A model generated the notes under the pieces. The model was not told where the DNA came from. It made no database searches and was given only the letters and a program-made list of their open reading frames with translations. Shown here in pieces: positions 50,216 to 60,264 of a DNA stretch of 64,000 nucleotides (position 1 is the stretch's first letter; every line of letters starts with the position of its first letter). Source of the DNA: Owenweeksia sp. (GTDB lineage Bacteria; Bacteroidota; Bacteroidia; Flavobacteriales; Schleiferiaceae). The translations under genes were made by a program, and so were the position numbers. The DNA is taken from contig NZNV01000020.1 of assembly GCA_002695025.1 (NCBI GenBank), positions 186,001 through 250,000 of the forward strand, read 5' to 3'.

Positions 50216-50977
50216 ATGGGACTTTTTTCAACTATTTTAGCAAGTGCGGCATTTGTAGGACAAGTAGCACAAAGTGTACTAGATGTAACAGGTCAATTTA
50301 CCATAGGGTCAGAAAGCTATGGACCTTATTTTTCCTTAGGAAATATAGGTATTGTGGTTAAAACAGAAGCCGACCTATCAAATGGGGCCAACCATAGAGC
50401 AGTAATTGCATTGAACCATGGCTCCAGTGATGGCATACTTGCTCTTCAGGAACCTGATTCGGATAGCTATGTACAGTACGTTATCTCTCCCCAGAATAAA
50501 GTATACTTACCGGAAATTGGTGAAAACAAAGTATCTCCATTGACAAGAATAACCGGTTATTCTGACAATGACAACGATATTGATATTAACTATACAATTT
50601 TATCCTTTACCGGTCTTTCTTACGGTCAAGACCTTCAGCTGGGATCTTATACATTAAAATTAGATGAGGATAAAATAATTATCATCGCTGATGGTCAAAT
50701 TATTGAGTCATACGGGTTTTTGCATCTCCAAACGGATACTGGCACTAAATATAACTCTACATATGGAGGAGTTGTTAGGGAAGAGATGGATGAATACATT
50801 ATTGACTTCAATTTTAAACAATACGGAATATTTCCAAAAATGGACCGTCTTTCAGGCGAGATTCAGGTCAATATCCAAAGTGCTTTTAAAAATTCACCTT
50901 CAAAAGGTTGTAAACCCTTCACTCATGGGGATATAGCTTTTCTAAAACAGTTAGGTTTTCTAAACAATTTTAAATAA
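50216..50977 (+). CDS. uncharacterised protein with a hydrophobic N-terminus, under leader copy E
   Basis: 253 residues. It begins with a hydrophobic, Ala/Gly-rich stretch (MGLFSTILASAAFVGQVAQS) that is neither a clean signal peptide nor a lipobox, then a beta-rich body (FTIGSESYGPYFSLGNIGIV; IDINYTILSFTG). The C-terminal part (KGCKPFTHGDIAFLKQLGF) has one Cys. I recognise no family. A hairpin follows, and the 51029 gene starts 52 nt later, so the two may be co-transcribed. Confidence 0.65.
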   Translation: MGLFSTILASAAFVGQVAQSVLDVTGQFTIGSESYGPYFSLGNIGIVVKTEADLSNGANHRAVIALNHGSSDGILALQEPDSDSYVQYVISPQNKVYLPEIGENKVSPLTRITGYSDNDNDIDINYTILSFTGLSYGQDLQLGSYTLKLDEDKIIIIADGQIIESYGFLHLQTDTGTKYNSTYGGVVREEMDEYIIDFNFKQYGIFPKMDRLSGEIQVNIQSAFKNSPSKGCKPFTHGDIAFLKQLGFLNNFK

Positions 50978-50986
50978 TAATGCAAA

Positions 50987-51010
50987 TGAGCCATCCGAAA
51001 GGATGGCTCA
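50987..51010 (+). terminator. GAAA-capped hairpin between the 50216 and 51029 genes
   Basis: TGAGCCATCC (50987-50996), GAAA, GGATGGCTCA (51001-51010): a perfect 10-bp stem without a T-run. It may stabilise or separate the two messages rather than terminate. Confidence 0.5.
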
Positions 51011-51028
51011 CATCAAAATTGAGATAAG

Positions 51029-51586
51029 ATGAGATTTCAAGGATTTATATACGATATTGTAAATAGGATAACGCAAGAGAAGCATGATAAGCTGTCTAAC
51101 TTGGCAGAAAACATTAATGGTGGATGGGAAGTGTGGATGCAGGTAGAATTGTTTTTTTCTTTGCAAAAAGGCCCTCTTGGGTTATCGGAATTTGAAAGAG
51201 AGCCAACCTATCCAAACAGCGGTGGTAAAAGGGCAGACTTTTTATTTCGATCTAGTAACGCTCCTGGCGTTTCTACCTGGGTTGAGCTAAAGACCCAGAA
51301 AAAGTCAAATGAAAGGGATGCAGCAGATAGGTTTTTTCAGGATTGCCGGAAAATAAATGATATTAACCTAGGTTATGATAATACATTAGGAGCGGTAGTG
51401 ATAATTCCCAGAAAAGTAAATGAGGCCTTGGATTATGCAAGAGTTAACGCACCTGCTGATTTTCGAGAAAAAATTCGCTTTTATCTTGTTGATTCCAATG
51501 AAGTCTCAAGCCTATATTCTTTATCAAACCCACTTGTCAAAGCAAAATCTGATCAAATAGTGGTGATGTACTATCCTAAACTATAA
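51029..51586 (+). CDS. PD-(D/E)XK nuclease-like protein
   Basis: 185 residues. GGKRADFLFRSSN (about 68-80) and STWVELKTQKKS (about 86-97) form a D-(x)n-E-x-K pattern (Asp73, Glu90, Lys92) on two beta strands, the catalytic core of PD-(D/E)XK nucleases, preceded by a helix. The remaining part (FFQDCRKINDINLGYDN, VVIIPRKVNEALDYAR) fits the fold. The target could be DNA or RNA. It is next to the leader-linked 50216 gene; whether they form an effector pair is not known. Confidence 0.6.
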   Translation: MRFQGFIYDIVNRITQEKHDKLSNLAENINGGWEVWMQVELFFSLQKGPLGLSEFEREPTYPNSGGKRADFLFRSSNAPGVSTWVELKTQKKSNERDAADRFFQDCRKINDINLGYDNTLGAVVIIPRKVNEALDYARVNAPADFREKIRFYLVDSNEVSSLYSLSNPLVKAKSDQIVVMYYPKL

Positions 51587-51759
51587 TTCTAAATGTCTAT
51601 ACAGGGAAGAATATTCAATATATGAACAGATAGCTTTTTCACAACGTTCATATTATGAATAGATTAATAGATTACCAAAGTCTCTTTATTAATAAAGCTG
51701 AACCAGGCCCGCTGTCTACTCGTGAAATATTTCCTAGTTTTCAGGTTTGGTAAGAGAAG

Positions 51760-53544
51760 ATGGCTAACAAACACACCTACAATTACGGCCTTATTGGCAA
51801 TTGTTCTTATCTGGCACTTATCGGTAGAGACACCAACATAGGTTGGATGTGCCTGCCGCGTTTTGACAGCTCCTTTATTTTTGGCGATATGCTGGCCGGT
51901 GAAAAGGGCGGAGAATACTCCGTAAAGCCCTGCACGGAAGGATTTTCCAGCAAGCAACGTTACCTGGATAACAGCAATATCCTGGAAACAGAGATCGATA
52001 CCGGTGAAGCCAGCTATAAGGTTACGGACATTGCTCCACGCTTTTTTCAGTGTGAGCGCTATTACCGCCCTTTGATGCTCATCCGGAAGATTGAGCCAGT
52101 AAAGGGTTTTCCGCGTATCAGGGTAAAATGCCGCCCGGTAGGAAACTACGGGGCTTTTGAGCTGGAGAGGGAGCGCGGGAGCAGCCATATTCGCTTCAAT
52201 GGCTTAAAGGAATCCTTACGGCTAACCACCAATATTCCGCTGAACTATGTGATGGGTGAAAGTGAATTTGTGTTAAATCAGCCGTACTACATGGTGCTTA
52301 CCTACGGTGTGCCCCTGGAAGGGCCGTTGGTAGAAACTTCGGAAGACTTCCTGACCCGCACCCTCAATTACTGGCAAAAATGGGTGAAGTCTACCAGCAT
52401 TGGCAGTATGTACCAGGAAGAAGTGATCCGTTCCGCTTTAACGCTTAAGATCTGCCAGTACGAGGATACCGGGGCCATTATTGCTGCTCCTACCACCAGC
52501 CTGCCCGAAGCCCCGGGAAGCGGCCGTAACTGGGATTATCGCTATTGCTGGATGCGCGATACCTTTTACACCCTCAATGCCTTTAACAACATCGGCCACT
52601 TTGAGGAGATGGCCAAGTACTTCCTGTACCTTACCAACATTCCCATCCGTGACAAAAAGCGCATACAACCGCTCTATAATATAGTAGGGGAGAATGAACT
52701 TATTGAAAGGGAACTGGACCTGCCAGGTTATAGAGGTAATGCACCGGTACGGGTAGGTAACGATGCGTATACCCATATCCAGAATGATGTGTACGGGCAG
52801 ATATTATTAGCTATCCTCCCGCTGTATATAGACAGTCGCTTTAAGGATAATCCCGCTGCAGATTCCGATTACCTTTTAAGGGCGGTGCTTGAAAAAATGG
52901 AAATGACCATAGATGAGGCTGATGCTGGTATCTGGGAGTTCCGTAATAAAGGTGATCAGCATGCCTATACCAATTTGTTCCAATGGGCAGGAAGTCAGGC
53001 TGCCATGAAAGTAGCCCGGATACTGGGCCAGGAAGATCTTTTTAATCGGGCCGAAAAACTACGGGATCGTGCCAGGGCACATATTGAGTCCTGCTATTTG
53101 CCGGAGCGCAATGCTTATGGTCAGGGTATTAACTACCGCCATATGGATGCCAGCACCTTGCAGCTGATCATGATGAATTACTTACCGCATAATTCCGATA
53201 AGGCGCGGGATCACCTCAAGGCTTTGGAAGAAGATCTTAAGGCCGGTAAAGGCTTGTTTTACCGGTATTTGCAGGAAGATGACTTTGGACGGCCGGAGAC
53301 TACTTTCCTTATATGTGGTTTCTGGTATGTAGAAGCCCTGGCTTGTGTAGGTCGCCTGGATGATGCTATGGAAACCTTTGAGGAACTGTGTAATTACAGT
53401 AATCACCTGGGGCTGTTGAGTGAGGATGTGAATGAAAGGGACGGCTCCATGTGGGGCAATTTTCCGCAGGCCTATAGCCACGTGGGGCTGGTCAATGCGG
53501 CCACGCGTATCAATAACCGCCTGGATAAGCCTACCTTCCTGTAG
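51760..53544 (+). CDS. glycoside hydrolase family 15 (glucoamylase/trehalase-type)
   Basis: 594 residues, no signal peptide. The N-terminal beta-sandwich starts NYGLIGNCSYLALIGRDTNI and the (alpha/alpha)6 part has GSGRNWDYRYCWMRDTFYTL (about 247-266), the GH15 substrate motif. A C-terminal Glu-bearing segment (DAGIWEFRN, around 388-396) completes it. Members hydrolyse starch or maltooligosaccharide ends or trehalose. It converges with and overlaps (14 nt) the trehalose-synthesis gene, so a trehalase role is plausible. Confidence 0.9.
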   Translation: MANKHTYNYGLIGNCSYLALIGRDTNIGWMCLPRFDSSFIFGDMLAGEKGGEYSVKPCTEGFSSKQRYLDNSNILETEIDTGEASYKVTDIAPRFFQCERYYRPLMLIRKIEPVKGFPRIRVKCRPVGNYGAFELERERGSSHIRFNGLKESLRLTTNIPLNYVMGESEFVLNQPYYMVLTYGVPLEGPLVETSEDFLTRTLNYWQKWVKSTSIGSMYQEEVIRSALTLKICQYEDTGAIIAAPTTSLPEAPGSGRNWDYRYCWMRDTFYTLNAFNNIGHFEEMAKYFLYLTNIPIRDKKRIQPLYNIVGENELIERELDLPGYRGNAPVRVGNDAYTHIQNDVYGQILLAILPLYIDSRFKDNPAADSDYLLRAVLEKMEMTIDEADAGIWEFRNKGDQHAYTNLFQWAGSQAAMKVARILGQEDLFNRAEKLRDRARAHIESCYLPERNAYGQGINYRHMDASTLQLIMMNYLPHNSDKARDHLKALEEDLKAGKGLFYRYLQEDDFGRPETTFLICGFWYVEALACVGRLDDAMETFEELCNYSNHLGLLSEDVNERDGSMWGNFPQAYSHVGLVNAATRINNRLDKPTFL

Positions 53545-55720
53545 CTTCTATCAGCGATCTCAGAAGTTTTCGAACCTCCGTGGGATCATCCAGCGTAAAG
53601 CGGGCATGGGAGGCACCACGGCCTATTTTAATGGTATAAGCGCTGGCCGGCAGCATCTCAAAGATGTCTTCGTCCGTGCGGTCGTCACCCAAGGCCAGCG
53701 TGAAGTCCGGTTTGATCTTCTGGTAACGGGCCAAAGCCACTTTGCCTTTATTTACTGCGTTGGGCTTTACCTCCACCACATGGTTGCCATACAACACTTG
53801 CAATTGCTTTTGTTCCATAAAGTGTTTCAGGTGGCTGCCCAGCTCGCTCGAGCGCAGTTCACCCAATCCTTTTTCCACTTTGCGATAGTGCCATACCAGT
53901 GCATGTCGCTTTTCTTCCAGGAAAGAACCGGGCGTCCGGTCTACGTAAAAATTAATGATATTCCGGGCTTCTTCTTTCCACTCATCACTGGCCATTTCTT
54001 CATTTAACTGCCATTCGTTTCCTGCGGACTTGGTCCATATACCGTGTTCAGCAACCAATTGAATGCCAAGACCCTCCAGCCATTCACCTAAAGTATCAGC
54101 TTTACGTCCACTGATCACCGTTACGGTATTACGAGGGTCTGCCGCAAGTTTGGTGAGGATCAGCAGAAGTTCATCATCAGGCTTACAAGCCAGTGGATCA
54201 TTATGAAAAGGTACCAGGGTGCCATCATAGTCCAGGAATAACAAACGTTTCTCCGATTTTTTATAGGTATCTGTAAGCTCCGTGCTTTCATTCTCAGTAA
54301 GCAGGTGGGTGGCCAGCAAACGCTGTTTTTGTTTCACCCGTTCCAGGTTGCTGATGAAAAGTTCTACCCAACTGAAGATGTTGTATTTCTTCACACTTTC
54401 CTGCATTACCTCAATATGCCGTTTCTGTTCGTCCTTAGGCATATCCAAAGCCCTTTTCAGGGTTTTGGCCATACCAGGTATATCATTGGGGTTCACAAGA
54501 AGTGCATCGGAAAGCTCTTTGGCAGATCCAGCCATTTCACTGAGTATGAGAACACCATCTTTTTCGTGACGTGAAGCAATGTATTCCTTGCACACCAGGT
54601 TCATACCATCACGCATAGGCGTGATCATGGCTACGTCACACATGCGGTAAAAGGCAGATAAAGCATCAAAGGGGTAACTACGGTAAAAGTAATGGATAGG
54701 ACTCCAGGCAATACGTCCGTATTTACTGTTGATTTTGCCCACCAGTTCATCCACGTTCTCTTTCAGTTGCTGGTAGCTGGGTACCTCATCACGTGAGGGT
54801 ACTACAATCAAAAGGAGAGAGACTTTCTCGTGGTAATCCGGGTTATCCTCCAGGAAAAGTTCAAAAGCCTTCAATCGCCTGGGAATGCCTTTCGAGTAGT
54901 CCAGACGGTCCATAGAAAGTATAAGCCTTTGCTTGCCAAGGCTTTCACTGTAACGCTTTACCCGTTCCTCTGTGGCCTCTGTGGTTACATTATCAGCAAA
55001 TTTATCGTAATCAATACCCATAGGTAGGGAGTCCACCACTACCAGGCGATCTTCCATCTGTATTTCGTTACGGTTATAGTTGTAGCCCACCAGGCGATGC
55101 ACGGAACTGAGGAAGTGCCGCATATCGTCATAGGTGTGAAAGCCCAGGAAATCAGCTCCCAGCATGCCTCGTAATAATTCCCTGCGCCAGGGTATCATGC
55201 GGAACACTTCATACGAAGGGAAGGGGATATGCTGAAAAAAACCGATGGTTATATCCGGGTGGTCTTCCCGCAGCATTTGTGCCACCAGCAATAATTGATA
55301 ATCATGGAGCCATACAATGTCTCCCGGCTCAATATTTTCGGAGATAACCCTGGCAAATTTGCGGTTTACCTTCTGGTAAGCTTTCCAGTGCTTTTCATTG
55401 TATTGGATGTACTGCACAAAATAGTGGTAAGCAGGCCACAGGGTTTGATTGCTGAAACCGAGGTAATATTCCTCCACCTCCTGGTCCGTAAGGAAAACTG
55501 GTTTCATGCTTTCCTTTTTCAGGCCCGCAGTGATTTCCTCTTTGATCTTATTATCCTTAAAAGATGCACCGGGCCAGCCGATCCATATATTGTTACCTTC
55601 CTTATAAATAGACCCCAGTCCGGTAGCCAGTCCACCTTCGCTGGACTTAAATTCGTATTGTGATCCACTCTTTTCGATGCGTACTGGTAAGCGGTTGGAA
55701 ACAATAATGGTTTTGGACAT
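53531..55720 (-). CDS. bifunctional trehalose-6-phosphate synthase/phosphatase
   Basis: 729 residues. Residues 1 to about 465 are a GT20 domain: VSNRLPVRIEKSG, GLATGLGSIY, the HDYQLLLVAQMLR and GFFQHIPFPS motifs, MDRLDYSKGIPRR and RDGMNLVCKEYIAS. Residues of about 490-729 form a HAD phosphatase: LFLDYDGTLVPF (nucleophile Asp), VTVISGRKADTL and LALGDDRTDEDIFEMLP. It makes trehalose-6-phosphate from UDP-glucose and glucose-6-phosphate and dephosphorylates it. Fusion of OtsA and OtsB is common in Bacteroidota. Confidence 0.96.
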   Translation of the reverse strand: MSKTIIVSNRLPVRIEKSGSQYEFKSSEGGLATGLGSIYKEGNNIWIGWPGASFKDNKIKEEITAGLKKESMKPVFLTDQEVEEYYLGFSNQTLWPAYHYFVQYIQYNEKHWKAYQKVNRKFARVISENIEPGDIVWLHDYQLLLVAQMLREDHPDITIGFFQHIPFPSYEVFRMIPWRRELLRGMLGADFLGFHTYDDMRHFLSSVHRLVGYNYNRNEIQMEDRLVVVDSLPMGIDYDKFADNVTTEATEERVKRYSESLGKQRLILSMDRLDYSKGIPRRLKAFELFLEDNPDYHEKVSLLLIVVPSRDEVPSYQQLKENVDELVGKINSKYGRIAWSPIHYFYRSYPFDALSAFYRMCDVAMITPMRDGMNLVCKEYIASRHEKDGVLILSEMAGSAKELSDALLVNPNDIPGMAKTLKRALDMPKDEQKRHIEVMQESVKKYNIFSWVELFISNLERVKQKQRLLATHLLTENESTELTDTYKKSEKRLLFLDYDGTLVPFHNDPLACKPDDELLLILTKLAADPRNTVTVISGRKADTLGEWLEGLGIQLVAEHGIWTKSAGNEWQLNEEMASDEWKEEARNIINFYVDRTPGSFLEEKRHALVWHYRKVEKGLGELRSSELGSHLKHFMEQKQLQVLYGNHVVEVKPNAVNKGKVALARYQKIKPDFTLALGDDRTDEDIFEMLPASAYTIKIGRGASHARFTLDDPTEVRKLLRSLIEATGR

Positions 55721-55927
55721 GGAATCTTGATTTAATACAGATGTAATTGGCTATATAAGGGCCTGAAGCTGATTTGGTTCAGGAAAGTTAAGGATTTAAT
55801 GGAACGGTAATATAGGCTATGGTTAAATCTGGTAATTTTCCATTTCATTCCTGCCCGTTTGCCTTGAACCAATTAAGGCTTGTACAGTTGAAATAGCAGG
55901 ACCAAACAGAAAACACAGGACAGCTTC
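55721..55927. promoter_or_regulatory. divergent region between the trehalose and PEP carboxylase genes
   Basis: About 205 nt. Both genes start outwards, so two promoters are expected. No strong -7 box or repeat is obvious to me. Confidence 0.3.
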
Positions 55928-58507
55928 ATGAATTCAGCCCTTGAAAAATTCAATAACCTGGTGGCGCTACGTTACCAGATCTACAATTCTATTTTTTTAA
56001 CGCTCAACCTGGACGGTGTGCATCAAACGGGGATATTGCTGCCGTTGCTTTCCGAGATATGTGAGGACGGACTGGCAGACGAAAGATCTCCGGAGGCCAT
56101 CATACGCTACTTTTTTGAAGAGCATACTGAATACCGTACGGAGGAAGAGCGTGTGGATCAGCTTTTCCGCTTTGTACAGTACATAGAGCGTCAGATTGTA
56201 TTGGTGGATGCCCTGGAAGATGCGGCATTCTCCGGTATTAATGATCTACGTGGAGCGGGCAGCTATACTGCTCTTTTCCAGCGATCTTCCAACGGCAACC
56301 GGATGGATAAATTACGGGAGGCATTGGAAAATTTTCGGGTGCGTATTGTATTAACCGCGCATCCTACCCAGTTTTACCCCGGGCCGGTGCTGGGTATTAT
56401 TTCGGACCTGGATCAGGCTATTGCACAAAACAATCTTAAGGATATCAAACGTTTCCTGGAGCAATTGGGAAAGACTCCCTTTTTTAAGAAAGAAAAACCC
56501 ACCCCTTATGATGAGGCAATCAGCCTTATCTGGTACCTGGAAAATATCTTTTACCATTCCATACCGGCTCTTTATGAAGATGTGTTTCAATCATTGGGCG
56601 ATAATGCTCATGAGGTGATAGGGGATAATCCCTTGTTACAATTAGGCTTTTGGCCCGGGGGCGATCGTGATGGCAATCCTTTTGTAAATACGGAGATCAC
56701 CCTGAAAGTTGCCGAACGGCTCCGGCTCACCCTGTTTCGTTGCTATTACCGTGATGTGCGCCAGTTAAAGCGCAGGATTACCTTTAGGGGTACCGAAGCC
56801 ATCATGGATGAACTGCAGTCGCGTTTATACGAAGCCACCTTTACTAATCCCGAAAATGCAGAACTTACATTGGATTGGTTCAAGAATAAATTACTGGAAC
56901 TGGAAGGTGTATTGGAAAATGAACACAATGGTTTGTTTGCCGATGAGGTACGTACCGTACTACATAAAGTTAAGATCTTTGGATTTCATTTCTCCACTTT
57001 GGATATCCGCCAAGACAGCCGCATTATTTCGGGGGCTGAGGAAGCGGTTCTGGACCGTCACCCGGAGTTTTTCCCAAAAAATTTCCGTGAACTTTCTATA
57101 GCCGATAAGGTAAACGCCTTGTTTAAGGTAAAAGGAAAAGTAAAACCCTCTGAATTTGATGATCCCATTGTCCGGGATACCCTGGAGTCATTTCCCACCA
57201 TGCGTGAGATCAAGCGGAAGAACGGCTCCTCCGGAGCGTACCGTTACATTATCAGCAATTGCCGTGGCGCCCTGGATGTAGCACACGTATTTGCCCTGGC
57301 GCGCCTTTCCGGTTGGGAAGGGGAGATGGACTTCGATATTATTCCACTCTTTGAAACAGTAGACGATCTCCGCAATGCCGGGGACGTAATGGAAGAGCTC
57401 TATAATCATCCGGTTTATAAATCCCATCTGCAAAAGCGCTGGTCGCGCCAGGTGGTGATGCTCGGTTTTTCGGATGGAACCAAGGATGGCGGGTATCTCA
57501 CCGCTAACTGGGGTATTTACAAAGCCAAGGAAAATATTACCAGTGTATCCCGTACTAATGATTTCAGTGTGGTGTTCTTTGACGGCCGCGGAGGACCACC
57601 GGCCAGGGGTGGCGGCAATACGCATAAATTCTATGCGTCACTGGGGAATAATATCCAGAGTGATCAGATCCAGCTGACCATTCAGGGGCAAACCATCAGT
57701 TCCAACTTCGGTACATTTGATTCGTCCCGTTATAACCTGGAACAACTTTTTAGTGCCGGCCTGGAAAACAAAGTACTGGACGATCCGGATAAGAACCTGG
57801 ATGATCGCGAACGTAAATTACTGGAAGAGCTTTCAGAGATCAGTTATGCCACCTACCAGGCGTTTAAAGCACATCCTTGTTTTGTGCCCTACCTGGAAAG
57901 GATGAGTACGCTTAAATATTATGGACAAACCAATATTGGCAGCCGTCCCTCCAAACGCGGCAAGTCTGATGAGCTGAAGTTTGAGGACCTGCGCGCCATT
58001 CCCTTTGTGGGGGCCTGGAGTCAGCTTAAGCAGAACGTACCCGGCTTTTTTGGCCTGGGCACTACGCTTCAGAAAATGGCCGATGATGACCGCCTTAATG
58101 AGGTAAAAGAATTGTACCATAATTCATTATTCTTCCGTACGCTCATCGAAAACTCCATGCAATCCCTGAGTAAGACCTACTTCCCGCTTACTCGCTATAT
58201 GCGCAAGGATGAGGAATTTGGTGATTTCTGGCAATGGATCTATGAGGAATCGGAACGGGCGCGGAGATACCTTCTGGAAGTGTCCGGGCAAAAGAACCTG
58301 CTGGAAACCAGTCCTAATATCCGGGAAAGTATTAAACTTCGGGAACAAATCGTATTACCCTTGCTGGTGATACAGCAAAATGCCCTGATCCGTATTAAAC
58401 AACTCGAAAAAGAAGGAAAAGGAAAGTCTCTTCTGGCTGAAAGTTACCGTAAACTGGTGGTGCGGTCCCTGTACGGGAACATCAACGCCAGTCGTAATTC
58501 GGCCTGA
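55928..58507 (+). CDS. ppc: phosphoenolpyruvate carboxylase
   Basis: 859 residues, near the usual length. Motifs: VLTAHPTQ (141-148, catalytic His145), LGFWPGGDRDGNPFV, MLGFSDGTKDGGYL, RGGPPARGGGNTHKF and LRAIPFVGAWSQ. It catalyses PEP + HCO3- to oxaloacetate, an anaplerotic step. The usual FHGRGG is FDGRGG here, and the C-terminus ends NASRNSA instead of the NTG of most PEPCs; both may be features of the Bacteroidota group. Confidence 0.93.
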   Translation: MNSALEKFNNLVALRYQIYNSIFLTLNLDGVHQTGILLPLLSEICEDGLADERSPEAIIRYFFEEHTEYRTEEERVDQLFRFVQYIERQIVLVDALEDAAFSGINDLRGAGSYTALFQRSSNGNRMDKLREALENFRVRIVLTAHPTQFYPGPVLGIISDLDQAIAQNNLKDIKRFLEQLGKTPFFKKEKPTPYDEAISLIWYLENIFYHSIPALYEDVFQSLGDNAHEVIGDNPLLQLGFWPGGDRDGNPFVNTEITLKVAERLRLTLFRCYYRDVRQLKRRITFRGTEAIMDELQSRLYEATFTNPENAELTLDWFKNKLLELEGVLENEHNGLFADEVRTVLHKVKIFGFHFSTLDIRQDSRIISGAEEAVLDRHPEFFPKNFRELSIADKVNALFKVKGKVKPSEFDDPIVRDTLESFPTMREIKRKNGSSGAYRYIISNCRGALDVAHVFALARLSGWEGEMDFDIIPLFETVDDLRNAGDVMEELYNHPVYKSHLQKRWSRQVVMLGFSDGTKDGGYLTANWGIYKAKENITSVSRTNDFSVVFFDGRGGPPARGGGNTHKFYASLGNNIQSDQIQLTIQGQTISSNFGTFDSSRYNLEQLFSAGLENKVLDDPDKNLDDRERKLLEELSEISYATYQAFKAHPCFVPYLERMSTLKYYGQTNIGSRPSKRGKSDELKFEDLRAIPFVGAWSQLKQNVPGFFGLGTTLQKMADDDRLNEVKELYHNSLFFRTLIENSMQSLSKTYFPLTRYMRKDEEFGDFWQWIYEESERARRYLLEVSGQKNLLETSPNIRESIKLREQIVLPLLVIQQNALIRIKQLEKEGKGKSLLAESYRKLVVRSLYGNINASRNSA

Positions 58508-58542
58508 TGACGGGTTCATAATTTATCCGCATTTTTGGAAGC

Positions 58543-60006
58543 GTGGAAACCATAAGCCTTATCCTTTTTGTTCCGGCACTTTTACTACTGCTTTATTTTG
58601 GCAGCCGCGACTTTATCCGTGAACTGAAGGCGGACCGATGGTGGAATGAAAAGTTGTGGCTTATTGTAAGTATTCCTGCCTTAGTAGCACTGGTCATAGC
58701 CATTGGAAGAGTAGATATAGCCTTTCCCGATTGGCCTCCTAAAACGATTAAGGGGCTGTTTTCCGTAGTGGTGGCGGCCCTTATTTCCCTGTTCTGGATC
58801 ATGTATCTCTCCTGGCTCGACTTTTACGAGCGGGAGAAAAAACGTTACCTGCTCACCACCTTTGTGTTGGGTTCGGCCTTTACTTTCCTGGTCTTTCCCA
58901 TCTCCGGCTTGATCAACCTGTTGGGTTTCAATCTCAATGGTGATCTGTGGAATGACTTTTTGTACTGCATTTTCGGAATTGGCACGATAGAAGAACTGGT
59001 AAAGTTCATACCTCTTTTCCTGATGTGGCGCTTCAGCAGGCAGGTAGACGAGCCTTTTGATTTTTTGCTGTACGCCTCCATAAGTGCCTTGGGGTTCGCT
59101 TTTGTGGAAAACATCCTGTACCTGTACCAAAGTGATCTTTCCGCAGTATACGCACGGGCTCTGTACAGCAGTGTGGCGCATATGTTCTTTTCTTCCATTA
59201 TTGCCTATGGTTGGATATGGTGGGAGTACCGGGGCAGGCGCTTTCATATCGGAATATTTTTGGCCCTATTGCTTCTGGCTTCCCTGGCACACGGTTTTTA
59301 TGATTTCTGGCTGATCCGCTTCGAACTGAAACTCCAGGCTATTACCTTACTTTTTTTCCTGTTGAACTTGCATGTATGGGTATTGATGAAGAATAATCTG
59401 ATCAATATTTCCAGTTTTTACAATCCGCGGCTTAAGTTGAATTCACATTTGTTCATGTACCGGCTTACCAGCCTTATGCTCATAGTTTCGGTAGTAGCCA
59501 TTACGGGCTATAATATTCTCTTTGGCCAAGCCGCCACGCGTAGCTTTAGCTGGTTCCTGATGAGACAGTATACCTATGTTTTTGTGTATGTTACGGTTTC
59601 CTTCAGCAGTTTCCAGGTAATACCCGGTTATATAGGTTCCTTTAAAATACCCAAACGTTTATTTTTCCCTAAAATCCTGCGGTACCCGGACTATACCGGC
59701 TTAAGCATCCGTATGGACAGGCGCGGCCGTAAAACGGTACATGCTGATTCCGTGCTCAACTATTTATCCGGCACCGAAAGGCTATTACGTCACCGGGTGG
59801 TAATGGACGGTTTACCCAATTGTTATGGCATAGAAGTAGGTGAGAGGATATACATCATCCAGTTTGTGAAGGAACACCCCAGGCAGAATGATGTGTGGCA
59901 GGTAGCGGTATTTAAACCTAAAAACCCTGATGTAGAAGCGAGGGCTTATTTTAAAAGCCTTGAACTCAGTAAGCAGGGTGAGATGTTGGCGAAGATATTG
60001 CGTTAA
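58543..60006 (+). CDS. PrsW-type intramembrane protease-like protein
   Basis: 487 residues from a GTG start, 35 nt after ppc. The N-terminal 290 residues hold eight or so membrane helices with GIGTIEELVKFIPLF (EE motif), ALGFAFVENILYL and SVAHMFFSSIIAYGW, then HGFYDFW. These are the conserved acidic and His residues of PrsW/CAAX-protease-like enzymes. The C-terminal 150 residues are soluble. Substrate unknown; possibly an anti-sigma factor, as for PrsW. Confidence 0.8.
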   Translation: METISLILFVPALLLLLYFGSRDFIRELKADRWWNEKLWLIVSIPALVALVIAIGRVDIAFPDWPPKTIKGLFSVVVAALISLFWIMYLSWLDFYEREKKRYLLTTFVLGSAFTFLVFPISGLINLLGFNLNGDLWNDFLYCIFGIGTIEELVKFIPLFLMWRFSRQVDEPFDFLLYASISALGFAFVENILYLYQSDLSAVYARALYSSVAHMFFSSIIAYGWIWWEYRGRRFHIGIFLALLLLASLAHGFYDFWLIRFELKLQAITLLFFLLNLHVWVLMKNNLINISSFYNPRLKLNSHLFMYRLTSLMLIVSVVAITGYNILFGQAATRSFSWFLMRQYTYVFVYVTVSFSSFQVIPGYIGSFKIPKRLFFPKILRYPDYTGLSIRMDRRGRKTVHADSVLNYLSGTERLLRHRVVMDGLPNCYGIEVGERIYIIQFVKEHPRQNDVWQVAVFKPKNPDVEARAYFKSLELSKQGEMLAKILR

Positions 60007-60130
60007 AGGGACCTGCTTTCAATACCTAAAGGATCAATCACTTTTATAGCTAATGTACCAAACCGTTCTGCCAGTTTTGAAAGAAAGCGCAGGTATGGAT
60101 ATTTACGTCTATAAATGGGGCGCGAGTGAG

Positions 60131-60138
60131 TATCTTTG
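60131..60138 (+). promoter_or_regulatory. candidate -7 box of the hybrid kinase gene
   Basis: TATCTTTG matches TAnnTTTG. It lies 127 nt upstream of the ATG; the expected TTG near -33 is not obvious. Confidence 0.3.
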
Positions 60139-60264
60139 CGTTAGTATGGTATGACTGTAAAGCCTTTCAGAAGGTTTTAACAAACTTCCATTATGGAGGG
60201 TGTTACGCTTCCCCCACGCAAAAAAGTGTATTTTTAGTTTAGCGTCAACCGATAATAATACCCT

